A stretch of 64,000 nt of DNA, from contig NZ_VFPN01000001.1 of NCBI RefSeq assembly GCF_006716695.1, positions 682,001 through 746,000 of the forward strand, written 5' to 3'. The notes under the pieces were generated by a model that was not told the origin of the DNA, did not search any database, and was given only the letters and a program-made list of their open reading frames with translations. Shown piece by piece: positions 8,354 through 17,099 of the stretch. The stretch comes from Klugiella xanthotipulae (lineage in GTDB: Bacteria > Actinomycetota > Actinomycetes > Actinomycetales > Microbacteriaceae). The position numbers were made by a program, and so were the translations under genes. Every line of letters begins with the position of its first letter. Positions within the stretch are counted from its first letter, which is position 1.

Positions 8354-8923
8354 GTGGAAACCCTGGCAACCATAGAAGATGTAGTCTCGGCGATTGGCCG
8401 TGACCTCACTGACGACGAAGCAGCCCGCGCGCAGTTTCCGCTCGACAAGGCGTCCGAGCTGTTCCGCCGCGAGGCGCGCCAACACTTCACTCCTGGCGTG
8501 TCGAGCCCTCGTCTGCGGGTGGTGGGTGGGCTTGTCACGCTTCCGCAGCGGCCCGCCGGCGTGGTTACAAAGGTAACCGACTCTCACGGCCGGCAGGTGC
8601 CGTTCACACAGGATGCCGAGCTGGTCCGGGTACCTGAGCGGGCCGGGCCACTCGTGCGCGTTACCTACTCACACGGCAACGAAGTGGTGCCCGACCTCGT
8701 TCGCCTGACCGTCACCGAGATTGCCCGCAAGGTGCTGGGCATCAGCAAGAAGGCACTTGCGGGCGTAACGCAATACTCGGACACCACGGGCCCATTCACC
8801 GAGTCGGAAACCTACGCCACGTGGGCGCAGGGCGGGCAGACGATGCTATCGCCGGACGATGCTGCCACGGCGAGAAGCTATCGCGTGTACCGACGTTATG
8901 CGATAGTGCAGGACTCGCGATGA
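8354..8923 (+). CDS. head-tail connector (adaptor) protein
   Basis: A 189-residue protein starting with a GTG at 8354. The N-terminal part (ATIEDVVSAIGRDLTDDEAARAQFPLDKASELFRREARQHF) is the helical bundle typical of HK97 gp6/SPP1 gp15-type adaptors. A beta domain (LRVVGGLVTLPQRPAGVVTKV and following) comes after it. The adaptor ring binds below the portal. It overlaps the next gene by 4 bases, indicating translational coupling within the head-tail joining module. Confidence 0.75.
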   Translation: METLATIEDVVSAIGRDLTDDEAARAQFPLDKASELFRREARQHFTPGVSSPRLRVVGGLVTLPQRPAGVVTKVTDSHGRQVPFTQDAELVRVPERAGPLVRVTYSHGNEVVPDLVRLTVTEIARKVLGISKKALAGVTQYSDTTGPFTESETYATWAQGGQTMLSPDDAATARSYRVYRRYAIVQDSR

Positions 8924-9243
8924 GCACGATCACCGTCGAGCGCTCGACGACGGTTCACGACGAGTACGCGGATCCTCGACCGGGGCGTTGGGCGCATCAT
9001 CTGGACCTCGTCGCCGCCAAATATGCACCCAGCAACCCCACCGAACCTATCGCCCTCGGCCGCGCACAAGTCATCGAAAAGGGCGAGATCTTCCAACGCC
9101 GAGACGACATACCCGACATCACCGAAGCCGACCGAGTAACTGTGAACGGCGTCACCTACGACATCAACGGTCGCCCGAGGGCGTGGACCAAGAACGGAAC
9201 GTTCGTCGGCATCGTCATCGCCGTAATCAGAACAGAAGGGTAA
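8920..9243 (+). CDS. head-tail stopper-like protein
   Basis: A 107-residue, mostly beta protein encoded between adaptor and tail-completion genes. The ATG at 8920 overlaps the previous stop (ATGA). The reading frame is open further upstream, but that part lies inside the adaptor gene and is ignored. Segments such as DRVTVNGVTYDINGRPRAWTK fit the stopper (SPP1 gp16/HK97 gp7-like) beta-barrel. The stopper closes the portal channel until infection. Assignment is from order and predicted fold. Confidence 0.65.
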   Translation: MSTITVERSTTVHDEYADPRPGRWAHHLDLVAAKYAPSNPTEPIALGRAQVIEKGEIFQRRDDIPDITEADRVTVNGVTYDINGRPRAWTKNGTFVGIVIAVIRTEG

Positions 9244-9246
9244 GCC

Positions 9247-9522
9247 ATGGTTCAGATCAAGGTTAGATTCCCCGTAGGCCGCGGCACCCGCAACCACAAG
9301 GCCATCCGTGAGGCCGTCCTGCTAGACACCTACGACAACGGGTTTGAGCGTGCGATTGTCGCCGCGGCAGAGCGCGCGAAGACCCCCGATCAGGAGATCT
9401 TCGTGACTCGCGGGTTCAGTCAGCAGGGCCGGTTCTCTGTCCTCATTGTGGATCGGGGTACCGGTGACCGAGAGGCACGCCGCAAAGCGCTTCACCAGGC
9501 TCTCGCGCGGGTGTCGGCATGA
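9247..9522 (+). CDS. putative tail-completion protein, 91 aa
   Basis: A 91-residue protein between the stopper and terminator genes; the 4-base overlap with the next gene shows co-translation. It has an N-terminal beta strand (MVQIKVRFPVGRG) and later a helix rich in R and A. HK97 gp10-like proteins occupy this slot, but those are usually longer, so the assignment is tentative. A stand-alone hypothetical protein conserved in related phages is the alternative. Confidence 0.5.
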   Translation: MVQIKVRFPVGRGTRNHKAIREAVLLDTYDNGFERAIVAAAERAKTPDQEIFVTRGFSQQGRFSVLIVDRGTGDREARRKALHQALARVSA

Positions 9523-9905
9523 TCCCTTCGCGCTGGCCTGACGCTACGGCCCTGGTCCTCGACTACCTCCGCCCCCACTTCCCTCACATCACTATCACCC
9601 GCACACGAAATGCCACCGATGCCCGCCAGGTCGTTGTGGGCGACGTGTACGGCGGACGCACCACCGCCATCACCCGCTCCTGCACGATTCTTCTCTCCGC
9701 GTGGGTCATCGACCCTGACGGGCACGGGAACCTTCACGAGGCCCGCGAGCTGATGGGCGATGTCATGTACCGACTGCAACTCATGACCCGGCTTCCCGAG
9801 GTCGTCACCGCCACCGAGGGCTCCGGCCCCACAGCGGTCAAAGACACCACCGAAGTCGAATACGCCGAGGGCTCCGTGGTGCTCGGTATCCACCGAAACC
9901 GGTAG
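9519..9905 (+). CDS. tail terminator protein
   Basis: A 128-residue protein just before the tail tube gene. The helix and beta pattern (WPDATALVLDYLRPHFPHITITRTR ... DPDGHGNLHEARELMGDVMYRLQL ... EVEYAEGSVVLGIHRNR) fits lambda gpU/HK97 gp11-like terminators, which cap the tail tube and join it to the head. It starts with ATG overlapping the previous stop. The adjacent tube gene is preceded by a 69-base spacer with a GGAAGGAAA site. Confidence 0.7.
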   Translation: MIPSRWPDATALVLDYLRPHFPHITITRTRNATDARQVVVGDVYGGRTTAITRSCTILLSAWVIDPDGHGNLHEARELMGDVMYRLQLMTRLPEVVTATEGSGPTAVKDTTEVEYAEGSVVLGIHRNR

Positions 9906-9974
9906 ACGTCACCCGGCGCTGCCACACGCGCGAGCCGGTGCGTATCAACAACTCTTCCCTGGAAGGAAAACCTC

Positions 9975-10778
9975 ATGACGGATCAGACCGCCAATAACGC
10001 CGACTTCGTAAAGCTCATCAAGGATGGCGCAATTTTCATCGGCCCCCATGGCGCACCCACCCCCGACGGGCATGACTGGGCACCCGGCCCCGAGTACGTC
10101 AACCTGGGCTACTACTCCGAGGATGGCTTCACCCTTACTCCCGCTCCCGGCGACACCACCGAGTTCAAGGCCCATAACGGGGATGTCGTGCTCTCTGAGC
10201 AGGCCGACGGCAACTGGACCATCGCGTTCTCTGGCATCCAAGATGGTGTTACGCTCACGGAAGCCTACTTTGATACCGAGGTGGACCCGCTCACGGGTGG
10301 GTACAAGCTGACCTCGGCCGCAGTCAAGACATACCGCGCACTCGTCCTGATCGGCGAGGGAAGCAACGGAGATGTCATCGTCCACCACGCCCCTCGCGTG
10401 AAGGTGTCCGAGCGCGAAGCCTTGACGTTCAACGCTACAACGCTATCGGCGCGCGGCGTGACATTCACCACCTACAAGGACGCAACTCTCGGCTACCAGG
10501 CGTACGGCTGGAATAGCGGTCTCATCGAGAAGCCTGCCCCGACGGTTACCGGCGCAACGCCCTCCGCGGCGGCCACTGGGACCACGGTCACGATCACGGG
10601 TACCGGCCTCACAGGCGCGAACAAGGTGACCTTTGGATCTACGAACGGCACCGCCGTAACTGTGGTCTCTGATACGTCGATCACAGCGGTCATGCCCGCC
10701 GGCACGGCCGGGTCAGCCGCTATCAAGGTCACGACCCCAGGCGGCGTCAGCGCACCCTACCCGTACACCCGCGGGTAA
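9975..10778 (+). CDS. major tail (tube) protein with C-terminal IPT/TIG domain
   Basis: A 267-residue tube protein. Residues about 1-180 form the tube domain, in which hallmark stretches read ADFVKLIKDGAIFIGPHGAP and YVNLGYYSEDGFTL. Residues about 185-267 add an Ig-like IPT/TIG domain (PTVTGATPSAAATGTTVTITG ... VTFGSTNGTAV ... AAIKVTTPGGVSA). Such extra Ig-like domains decorate the tail surface in many siphoviruses and may bind cell-surface sugars weakly. After the stop, 10779-10868 is a spacer with an inverted GTGTGGTG/CACCACAC sequence. Confidence 0.8.
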   Translation: MTDQTANNADFVKLIKDGAIFIGPHGAPTPDGHDWAPGPEYVNLGYYSEDGFTLTPAPGDTTEFKAHNGDVVLSEQADGNWTIAFSGIQDGVTLTEAYFDTEVDPLTGGYKLTSAAVKTYRALVLIGEGSNGDVIVHHAPRVKVSEREALTFNATTLSARGVTFTTYKDATLGYQAYGWNSGLIEKPAPTVTGATPSAAATGTTVTITGTGLTGANKVTFGSTNGTAVTVVSDTSITAVMPAGTAGSAAIKVTTPGGVSAPYPYTRG

Positions 10779-10868
10779 CCCCCGCCCTCAACCCCGTGTG
10801 GTGTGGCGCGGCTACCGCCACACCACACGGTCTTCCCTCTCCGTAGCCCTTCACGAAAGTAGTCACCC

Positions 10869-11216
10869 ATGTCTCAACCCTTTGAACTCCCAGCCACACC
10901 AACCGACATCCCCATGATCGATTTTGGCCGCGATGGGAAGGTTCTGTTTCAGCTTCCCGTTCTCGGCGCTAAGGGCGTTCCGATGGGCATCACAAGCGCG
11001 TTCGCTCAGTTCAACTCGGTAGTCCACGGCCGGAACGGAAAGAAGGCATCGGACGACGCGTTCTCTGCCGCCTGGTCCTACTTCATCTCCGTACTTGCCG
11101 ACAACTACCCGGACGCCACACGGTACCTCTCGACCCTGGACGATGAGGGCCTTAAGGCCGCGATCACTCACTGGGGCGAAGCGTCCAAGGAGCACAACTA
11201 CGACCCAAAAGCTTAA
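10869..11216 (+). CDS. tail assembly chaperone, short form (G-like)
   Basis: A 115-residue protein encoded between the tube and tape-measure genes. In siphoviruses this position carries the G/GT chaperone pair that coats the tape measure during tail assembly. The sequence starts MSQPFELPATPTDIPMIDF and is mixed alpha/beta. Its last codons contain CCA AAA within a CCCAAAA heptamer six bases before the stop region, which would let a fraction of ribosomes shift to -1 and make the GT fusion described for 11240-11623. Confidence 0.8.
   Translation: MSQPFELPATPTDIPMIDFGRDGKVLFQLPVLGAKGVPMGITSAFAQFNSVVHGRNGKKASDDAFSAAWSYFISVLADNYPDATRYLSTLDDEGLKAAITHWGEASKEHNYDPKA
11204..11210 (+). promoter_or_regulatory. 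-1 programmed frameshift site CCCAAAA
   Basis: The heptamer fits X XXY YYZ in the correct phase: C CCA AAA in the zero frame, slipping to CCC AAA. After a -1 slip the reading frame is open without a stop straight into the 11240-11623 frame. The zero-frame stop TAA follows at 11214, so the two products would share about 113 residues. Confidence 0.85.
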
Positions 11217-11623
11217 GCTTCCCCGGGCTGTGGACCTACGTGCGCCAGGAGTTTTACTACGACTGGCGCGCAAGGTTCGGCACGGGATTTGAGACCGACA
11301 TTGCGGCTGGCATGAGCTGGAACGAGGCGTGGGATTTGGCCCTGGGTATTCTCCGGGACCGGGACTCTCACACGAACGCCACGCTTCGCGGGGACCTCTA
11401 CCCCACCACCGCACCGGAGCGTGCCGCGTGGGACATCTACGAGGGCACGATGAACGCAAAACGGGGCAAGAACCAACAGCCGAAGCGGATTCCTCGCCCG
11501 TGGGCAGGCAAGCCATTCCAGCCCGAAACCACCAAGGCCGACGAGCCCCAAGAGATTGACCCCGAGAGCGCCGCACGACGCGAGCGCATCCGGGCACGAA
11601 CCGAACGCAAAACGCCCGAGTAG
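11207..11623 (+). CDS. tail assembly chaperone extension (T part of GT), made by -1 frameshift
   Basis: The T segment lies in the -1 frame relative to 10869-11216. The frame is open from the slip site and encodes about 138 residues after the slip (SLSFPGLWTYVRQEFYYDWR and onward). It includes a W/Y-rich helical part and a charged C-terminus (ARRERIRARTERKTPE). A GTG at 11240 could start an independent product, but conservation of the slippery site and phase makes the fusion more likely. The GT product, starting at 10869, should be a minority species that binds the tape measure. Confidence 0.8.
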   Translation, partial: KSLSFPGLWTYVRQEFYYDWRARFGTGFETDIAAGMSWNEAWDLALGILRDRDSHTNATLRGDLYPTTAPERAAWDIYEGTMNAKRGKNQQPKRIPRPWAGKPFQPETTKADEPQEIDPESAARRERIRARTERKTPE

Positions 11624-11655
11624 CCGCGGGCTCCACCCCAGGGAGCAGGCTACCA

Positions 11656-14571
11656 GTGTCAGACGGCGTACTTTACGTAGAGGTCATGCCCTCAACCAAG
11701 GGCATCGGCCGCGCGGTGGAGAAGGACATCACCGGGCAATTCGGCGCATCCGAGAAGGCCGGAACCGGGTTCTGGTCGCGCATGGGCGGCCTCGCCAAGA
11801 CCACCGCAAAGGTGTTCGGCGGGGCTGTCGCGGTCGTCGGCGCACTGTCCATCAAGGGCGGCATCTCCCGCGCGCTCAACATCGAGGATGCCCAGGCGAA
11901 GCTCAAGGGTCTTGGTCACGACACTAAGACTGTCGAAGCGATCATGAAAAACGCTCTCGGCGCAGTCAAAGGCACCGCCTACGGTCTCGACTCAGCGGCA
12001 ACTGTCGCGGCCTCAGCCGTTGCTGCCGGCATTAAGCCCGGCAAGGAACTGGAAGGCTACCTGCGCCTCACCGCGGACGCCGCCACTATCGCCGGCACCT
12101 CGATGGAGGATATGGGTTCCATTATTAACAAGGTCACGGCCAAGGGCCGGGCCGGTATGGAAAACCTCAATCAACTCACCGAGCGCGGTATTCCCATCGT
12201 GCAGTGGCTCGCCGACGAGTACGGCGTCACCGCGGGCGAGCTGGAAAAAATGGTCTCGCAGGGCAAGGTTGACTCCGCCACGTTCCGCAAGGTCATCGAA
12301 GAAAACATCGGCGGTGCCGCGCTGGCCTCGGGTGAAACGACCCGTGGCGCGCTCGCAAACATGATGGCGGCGTTCTCACGGCTGGGTGAGGCTGCGGTGT
12401 CGGGCGTCATGCCGCAGATGAAGCACGCGTTCGGTGCAATCACTACCGCCGTAGACAGCCTGACTGATGCTGTACGGCCCGCTGCCGAACGTTTCGGTGG
12501 TCTCGTCGAGCTACTGCGCACCGGTGATTTCACGGCGGCGATGCGCGAGAATTTCGGCTGGCAAGAAGATTCCCCAATTGTCTCCGCGATGCTCCGCATT
12601 CACCAGGGCGTAGCCGGGCTATTCGAGCTCGTGAAGACCGGGACGTTCACAGAAGACCTGACCCGCGCGTTCGGGTGGGAGCCTGACGACCGGATCGTAG
12701 ATTTCCTGTTGGGCATACGTGACGGCGTGACGGACATCGGCCCGGGCCTGAAAACCCTGGTTGAATACTTCACCCCGCTGGGCGTAGCTATGAAGGTCAT
12801 GGAGCCCTCAATGGGGCTACTACAGGCCGCTTTCTTCGACCTCACCGACGCTCTCGGCGGCGCGCTGAAAGACGCCCTGCCCTCGCTTGTGAAGAGCTTC
12901 GTGGATCTCGCGGTGGCGCTCGTACCACTCCTGCCATCGCTCGTGGAACTCGTGGCATCTGTAGTACAGCTCGCGGCATCGGCGTTGCCGCCGCTGGTCA
13001 CCGTGCTGGCGTCCGTCGCTGGCTGGTTGACTGAGAATGAGGTGGCGGTTCAAGCCCTCGCCATCGCGCTAGCAGCCGGGTATGCCGGGTACCTTGCGTA
13101 CAAGTCGATTGGCACGATCATGGCGACCGTGAAAAACGCCACCCTGGCGGCGAAGATTGCACAGCAGGCATACACCGCGGCGATGGCTGGTGGCAACCTG
13201 GCGTCAATCAAGGTCGCTAAATCAAGCGCGTTGCAGACCATGGCCCTTGCGAAGGGCGCGCTTGCGGGTAAGGCGATGCTCGCCATGCAGAAGCTCGCGA
13301 CCGCAGCCCAATGGCTGTGGAACGCGGCACTGTCGGCCAACCCCATCGGCATCATCATTATGGCCATTGCGGCTCTCGTTGCTGGACTGGTCTGGTTCTT
13401 CACACAGACCGAACTCGGCCAGGAAATTTGGTCAGGGTTCATGGGCTTCCTTGGTGATGCGCTGGGCAATATCGGCCAGTGGTTTGCGGATGCGTGGGAG
13501 TGGATTTCAGCCGGTCTCACGGACCTCTGGGAAGGCGTTCTGAAGCCCATCTTCGAGGGCATCGGGGCCGTATTCACGTGGCTCTGGGATGCAATAATTC
13601 ACCCTTATATCTCACTCATCCTGCTCTACATCGGGCTGTGGGCCGCGCTCATCACGTGGGTATGGGGAAGCATCATCTCTCCCACATTCGTCCTGATCGG
13701 CGCAATTTTCACGTGGCTCTGGGAGAACGCCATTCAGCCCGCCATCGACGGGATCGGCGCGCTCATTACGTGGCTCTGGGAAACGGTGTTCCTCCCAGTT
13801 GGTGAGTTCATCGTCGCCGCGATCACAGGAATTGGCATCGTTGCGACGTGGCTCTGGGAAAACGTATTTAGCCCGACGTTTACCGCCATCGGCGCAATCA
13901 TCGACTGGGTGTGGAACAGCGTCATCATGCCCGTCGCCGGGTTCATCATCGGCGTCTTTCAGGGCATCGGTGCCGTCGCCTCCTGGCTGTGGGCTAATGC
14001 GATTAGCCCAGCGATAAACGCTATCGGCGGTGCGATGAACTGGGTATGGAACTCCATCATCAAACCTGTCGCCAATTTCATCGGTGACGCGTTCCGCAAC
14101 ATTGGCAACACAGCCAAGGATATCTTCAACGGTGTCCGAGACACCGTAGAAACGGTGTTTGGTGCGCTCATGGGGATCATACGCGGCCCCGTGAACGCGG
14201 TGATCGATTTCATCAACACGATGATTGGCGGACTCAACGGCATCTCTATCGAGATCCCCGACTGGGTTCCTGAGTGGGGCGGCAAAACTTTCGGCCTGTC
14301 GATCCCGAAGATTCCGCGAATGGCTGAGGGCGGCACCATCCTCCCTCGTGCTGGCGGAACCCTCGCGATCCTCGCGGAGGCCGGGCGGGCAGAGTCCGTG
14401 GTGGACACCGGGAAGATGAACGCACTTCTCGATGTGGCACTCAGCGGCCGCAGCGAAACGCCCACAAGCGGTGCGACAGTCATCCAGCACATTACGACGG
14501 TGCAGGACGACCCGACATTACAGGCCCGCCAGTGGTCCCGTGAGGCAGCGAGAGGAATGGCGTCCGTATGA
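11656..14571 (+). CDS. tape measure protein
   Basis: A 971-residue protein, the longest in the prophage, after the G/GT genes. It sets tail length and is ejected during infection. The N-terminal 250 residues include TKGIGRAVEKDITGQFG and a segment typical of phage tape measures (DAQAKLKGLGHDTKTVEAIMKN ... AMENLNQLTERGIPIVQWLADEYGVT...). Residues about 390-590 contain several hydrophobic segments that may insert into the host membrane. Residues about 630-810 are a run of tryptophan repeats described separately. The GTG start at 11656 follows a GGGAGCAGG site. No peptidase or lysozyme domain was recognised. The stop overlaps the next ATG. Confidence 0.9.
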   Translation: MSDGVLYVEVMPSTKGIGRAVEKDITGQFGASEKAGTGFWSRMGGLAKTTAKVFGGAVAVVGALSIKGGISRALNIEDAQAKLKGLGHDTKTVEAIMKNALGAVKGTAYGLDSAATVAASAVAAGIKPGKELEGYLRLTADAATIAGTSMEDMGSIINKVTAKGRAGMENLNQLTERGIPIVQWLADEYGVTAGELEKMVSQGKVDSATFRKVIEENIGGAALASGETTRGALANMMAAFSRLGEAAVSGVMPQMKHAFGAITTAVDSLTDAVRPAAERFGGLVELLRTGDFTAAMRENFGWQEDSPIVSAMLRIHQGVAGLFELVKTGTFTEDLTRAFGWEPDDRIVDFLLGIRDGVTDIGPGLKTLVEYFTPLGVAMKVMEPSMGLLQAAFFDLTDALGGALKDALPSLVKSFVDLAVALVPLLPSLVELVASVVQLAASALPPLVTVLASVAGWLTENEVAVQALAIALAAGYAGYLAYKSIGTIMATVKNATLAAKIAQQAYTAAMAGGNLASIKVAKSSALQTMALAKGALAGKAMLAMQKLATAAQWLWNAALSANPIGIIIMAIAALVAGLVWFFTQTELGQEIWSGFMGFLGDALGNIGQWFADAWEWISAGLTDLWEGVLKPIFEGIGAVFTWLWDAIIHPYISLILLYIGLWAALITWVWGSIISPTFVLIGAIFTWLWENAIQPAIDGIGALITWLWETVFLPVGEFIVAAITGIGIVATWLWENVFSPTFTAIGAIIDWVWNSVIMPVAGFIIGVFQGIGAVASWLWANAISPAINAIGGAMNWVWNSIIKPVANFIGDAFRNIGNTAKDIFNGVRDTVETVFGALMGIIRGPVNAVIDFINTMIGGLNGISIEIPDWVPEWGGKTFGLSIPKIPRMAEGGTILPRAGGTLAILAEAGRAESVVDTGKMNALLDVALSGRSETPTSGATVIQHITTVQDDPTLQARQWSREAARGMASV
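13570..14065 (+). repeat. eight W(L/V)W repeats in the tape measure gene
   Basis: The encoded protein repeats an I/F-x-W-(L/V)-W-x-x-(A/S/V) core eight times, spaced about 18-38 residues: TWLWDAI, TWVWGSI, TWLWENA, TWLWETV, TWLWENV, DWVWNSV, SWLWANA, NWVWNSI. Several copies share the DNA string ACGTGGCTCTGGGA, showing recent internal duplication. Confidence 0.8.
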
Positions 14572-15419
14572 TTCCGCTAATCGAGTTCGAGGGGCTAACC
14601 ATCCCAGGCACCCCGACCGGCGGTGCCGATGGTGCCTCCGGTTGGTTCTTTCGGGAGTTGACTGGGTGGCGCGACCTGACCGACGACAAGTCACCCATCA
14701 ATGAACGCGCCCGCCAGCACGGTGCCCACGGCGCTGCCGCTTCGTTCCGCAAGGCAGCAGCAATCAGTTTCGACGTGGCGTATATCGCCACCACGGAAGC
14801 CGACCTTCTGACGGCTCACGATGCCCTCGCGGGGATCGGCGCGGACGGCCCCGTACCCCTCCGGGTCACGGACCCGACGGGAACCACGGAGCGAATGGTG
14901 ACAGTCAGTGGCATTACCGTTGCGGACTGGCATGGACGCACATACGGCACTGCCACCGTCGATGTTCTCGCCCGCGACCCGCGCCGGTACAGCATCGGCG
15001 ACGCATGGTCCACAACCCGCCCGGCAACGGCGGGAACCGGCCTCGTGTGGCCGGCCATCTCCCCCCTGAAATGGCCGAGCACGGGCGGCTCAACTGGCCG
15101 CATCACTCTCGCAAACCGCGGCACAAAAAGCTCGTCCCCTCTATACCGAGTGTATGGCGGGTATAGCGGATTCGCGATCACGGAGCTGGCGTCGCAGCGT
15201 CAGATCTCGGTAGAACTCAGCGTGCCCGCCGGGTCATATGTCGAGATCGACACTGGTCGGCGCAGGGCCCTGCTTGATGGCCAATCGGATGTGTCCCGCT
15301 ACATCACCTCTCGTGAGTGGTGGGACATCCCCGCAGCTACATCATCCACTGTCCAAATCACGCTCACGGGCGCATCAGTAGATCCCTACTTAGCAGGGAT
15401 GGTTAGGAGTGCCTGGTGA
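14568..15419 (+). CDS. distal tail protein (Dit-like)
   Basis: A 283-residue protein immediately after the tape measure with ATGA overlap. The N-terminus (IEFEGLTIPGTPTGGADGASGWFFRELTGW) and the following domain fit the siphovirus distal tail protein family, whose hexamer links tail tube and baseplate. A second beta-rich part (residues about 160-270) could be a galectin-like or carbohydrate-contacting domain, which is common in evolved Dit proteins, but no specific motif is visible. Confidence 0.75.
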   Translation: MIPLIEFEGLTIPGTPTGGADGASGWFFRELTGWRDLTDDKSPINERARQHGAHGAAASFRKAAAISFDVAYIATTEADLLTAHDALAGIGADGPVPLRVTDPTGTTERMVTVSGITVADWHGRTYGTATVDVLARDPRRYSIGDAWSTTRPATAGTGLVWPAISPLKWPSTGGSTGRITLANRGTKSSSPLYRVYGGYSGFAITELASQRQISVELSVPAGSYVEIDTGRRRALLDGQSDVSRYITSREWWDIPAATSSTVQITLTGASVDPYLAGMVRSAW

Positions 15420-16546
15420 CGAGCTGGTATATATTCGAGACGCTTTCCGGACACATCATCACGGAGTTCACGCCGCTCTCGGGATCGTGGACGGCACGCC
15501 TTAATGAAGCGGAAACGCTCGATGTGTCCATCGACCTGGGTGACCCTGACGAGCAATCCCGGGAGTGGCGCAGTCTGGGTACCCCATGGAAGTACTCGAT
15601 TGCCGTGGAGGAATCGGGCCGGTTCTACGGCGGCCCGATCCAGCCTCACGACTGGGATGAAGATTCCGCAATCTTGAAGATCACGGCGCGCGGTATTCGG
15701 TCGATTTTCGCTCTGCGCTCCGTGCTCCCAGTTGAAGCGCTGACTACGGATCTCGTGGACGCTACAGGCGCACCAAACACCCTGCTCGACACCACGCTCA
15801 AAAACCTGGACCTGGGATCCATCGGAATGCGGGTCATCCAGCAGGCGTGCACCTGGCCGGGCAGCAACTACCCGATAGTTTTCCCGCCCGCTCGCTCGGG
15901 TACCCACGAGCGCACCTACCAAGCTGTGACTTTCCCGACCGTCGAAGACACTCTCAGCGCACTGAGCGGGGTGATCGGTGGCCCCGACTTCGACTTTCGG
16001 TTACGCCTCCGAAACCCTTCCTATTTCGAGTGGGAGTTCCTGGCCGGCACGCAGGACGAGCCACGGCTCATCTCGCCTGACACCCACACGTGGGACCTAT
16101 CAGCGCCAGACTCAGCAGGGTCGGACCTTACCGTGTCTACCAACCCGTCATCGATGGCATCCCTCTCGTGGGCCGTCGGCGGCCGTGGCGATAACAGCGT
16201 GTTGGTGGCTCAGGCGTACGACCCCCTTCTCATCCAGGATGACCATCCTCTACTGGAAGCCGTCGATACATCACGCACGAGCGTATCCGTCATGGCCACC
16301 CTCGCTGGCCACGCACAAGCACCGCTCCGAACCGGCCGCAGGCCTTGGGAGTTCTGGAAATTTTCGGCCTCGCTCCGAAGCACCCCGTTTCTGTCGGAGT
16401 ACCAGGTGGGCGACCTGTGTACACTCGCCGTCCACGACAGCCCCTACATCCCCGCAGGCGAGTACACCCGCCGCATTGTCGCACTCTCAGGAGACGATAC
16501 CAGCGACTGGGTAAAGATCACTCTCGGAGAGGTTTACGATGGCTGA
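15416..16546 (+). CDS. tail-associated baseplate hub protein (Tal-like)
   Basis: A 376-residue protein with a GTG start overlapping the Dit stop. Its start (TSWYIFETLSGHIITEFTPLSGSWTARLNEAETLDVSIDL) is the recurring N-terminus of ReqiPepy6 gp37-like minor tail proteins in actinophages, which form the hub at the tail tip. No peptidase motif is visible, so it appears to be the structural type. It overlaps the next gene by 8 bases. Confidence 0.7.
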   Translation: MTSWYIFETLSGHIITEFTPLSGSWTARLNEAETLDVSIDLGDPDEQSREWRSLGTPWKYSIAVEESGRFYGGPIQPHDWDEDSAILKITARGIRSIFALRSVLPVEALTTDLVDATGAPNTLLDTTLKNLDLGSIGMRVIQQACTWPGSNYPIVFPPARSGTHERTYQAVTFPTVEDTLSALSGVIGGPDFDFRLRLRNPSYFEWEFLAGTQDEPRLISPDTHTWDLSAPDSAGSDLTVSTNPSSMASLSWAVGGRGDNSVLVAQAYDPLLIQDDHPLLEAVDTSRTSVSVMATLAGHAQAPLRTGRRPWEFWKFSASLRSTPFLSEYQVGDLCTLAVHDSPYIPAGEYTRRIVALSGDDTSDWVKITLGEVYDG

Positions 16547-17090
16547 CCCAATGCCACCAGAAGACGGCTACCGGTATTTCTCCGCAGAGGTGGGCCGATT
16601 CAGGGCCGAACTGCGAGACCTTCAGCAAGCGGACGGATCCCAGCAGGCGCAAGCCGTCCGCCGACTCGCCGAGGCAGTCGCAGCGATACCCATTATGGGG
16701 ACCGGCACGGCCAGTGCCAGCGGTTTCGCGCTGGCATCAGGCTGGCCCACTCTCGCCAGCGTCTCGGTACCGGTACCAGCAGGAAAAACCGTCGCCACGT
16801 GCTTCGCCCTCGGCGTTGGTGCCGCGCTCGATGCCACAACTGGTGGCGTGACTTCACTCAGCGGGCGCGTAGTCATCCATGGTGAGGCTGGCGTGGCCGT
16901 TCCGGGCACCAAAGACGCCGGGGCGAGCCAGGTCAACAACGTCATCACGGCATCCCACTCGCGCACCATCTCGGGCGTATCCGGGTCGGTCACCGCTTCG
17001 GTGCAGATGTCTCCGCTAAATGCCACGGCGTTCCCCGCTCGTCCGGGGAACGTGGCGCAAATCACCCTTTTCGTATCGTTCTCGGCTTAG
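16539..17090 (+). CDS. minor tail protein of unknown function
   Basis: A 183-residue protein between hub and fibre genes. The N-terminus is a short helix (YRYFSAEVGRFRAELRDLQQADGSQQAQAVRRLAEAVA). After that comes a glycine-, serine- and threonine-rich beta region with no cysteines. This is typical of small baseplate or fibre-base proteins, but no family is recognised. It is co-translated with the hub gene (8-base overlap). Confidence 0.55.
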   Translation: MADPMPPEDGYRYFSAEVGRFRAELRDLQQADGSQQAQAVRRLAEAVAAIPIMGTGTASASGFALASGWPTLASVSVPVPAGKTVATCFALGVGAALDATTGGVTSLSGRVVIHGEAGVAVPGTKDAGASQVNNVITASHSRTISGVSGSVTASVQMSPLNATAFPARPGNVAQITLFVSFSA

Positions 17091-17099
17091 GAGGCCTCG

